A DNA stretch of 5,227 nucleotides. Origin: JACZSB01 sp965372015 (lineage in GTDB: Bacteria; Fidelibacterota; Marinisomatia; SCGC-AAA003-L08; TS1B11). This document shows positions 5,209-5,227 of this stretch, piece after piece. The stretch spans positions 1-5,227 of the forward strand of contig CBDVAP010000168.1 of NCBI GenBank assembly GCA_965372015.1, read 5' to 3'. The notes below the pieces were generated by a model, which ran no database searches, was not told where the DNA came from, and worked only from the letters and a program-made list of their open reading frames with translations. How positions within the stretch are numbered: the stretch's first letter is position 1; each line of letters starts with the position of its first letter. The position numbers and the translations under genes were made by a program.

Positions 5209-5227
5209 AGATATGTTCATTTTCTTT
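5209..5227 (+). repeat. 19-bp direct repeat, right copy, cut by window end
   Basis: Identical to 4937-4955 over all 19 bases and in the same orientation, offset by 272 bp. It covers the left arm of the TTCATTTTCTTT inverted repeat, so a full second hairpin probably continues outside the window. Confidence 0.85.

Larger units (their letters stand above)
4834..5227. other. Gene-free region rich in inverted repeats
   Basis: No convincing coding frame is found on either strand over this 394-bp stretch. The first 100 bp hold only an imperfect short tandem (TTTCCTGAGTTGGAT at 4898-4912, then TTTCCTGTTGGAT at 4912-4924). From 4937 onward the stretch is built of successive inverted repeats bounded by two copies of a 19-bp sequence. 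Base composition shifts from AT-rich (4937-5035) to GC-rich hairpins (5040-5198). It may be an intergenic repeat element, a non-autonomous mobile element or a structured RNA; individual parts are listed separately. Confidence 0.7.

Noticed and set aside
4937..5227. CRISPR array
   Set aside because: Only two copies of a 19-bp sequence 272 bp apart, without regular spacers or a cas gene.

Overview
This is a GC-rich bacterial window with four protein-coding genes and one structured, repeat-bearing intergenic region. The left third (1-1634, minus strand) is the N-terminal 544 codons of a carbon starvation protein A (CstA) family membrane transporter, cut off by the left window edge. A 173-bp divergent intergenic region (1635-1807) separates it from a plus-strand pair: a full-length transketolase (1808-3802) followed after 28 bp by a small DoxX-family membrane protein (3831-4223), probably one transcription unit. 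A separate short gene of unknown function follows (probable start 4402, end 4833). The last ~390 bp (4834-5227) contain no gene but are dense in inverted repeats, end in a strong terminator-like hairpin, and carry a 19-bp sequence repeated exactly 272 bp apart, the second copy running off the right edge.

The organism cannot be named from the sequence. The transketolase variant (SGHTGG, LSAGHES, GDGDLQEP in place of the usual SGHPG, LSNGHGS, GDGxxxEG) resembles, from memory, transketolases of the Bacteroidota/Marinimicrobia/Calditrichota side of bacteria. The missing Shine-Dalgarno sequence before the transketolase would fit such a group. Against this, the DoxX gene has a clear AAGGAG, so the assignment is tentative. 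Codon use (CTG, GCC, GGC, CGG) looks uniform across the genes, with no obvious sign of recent transfer in the coding part.

The genes suggest central carbon metabolism: CstA-type transporters take up peptides or pyruvate-like substrates under carbon limitation, and transketolase moves two-carbon units in the non-oxidative pentose phosphate pathway. The divergent arrangement with a small palindrome between them allows shared control, but this is inference. The least explained part is the right end, which looks like an intergenic repeat element or a structured non-coding RNA. No complete defence, mobile or CRISPR system is visible.
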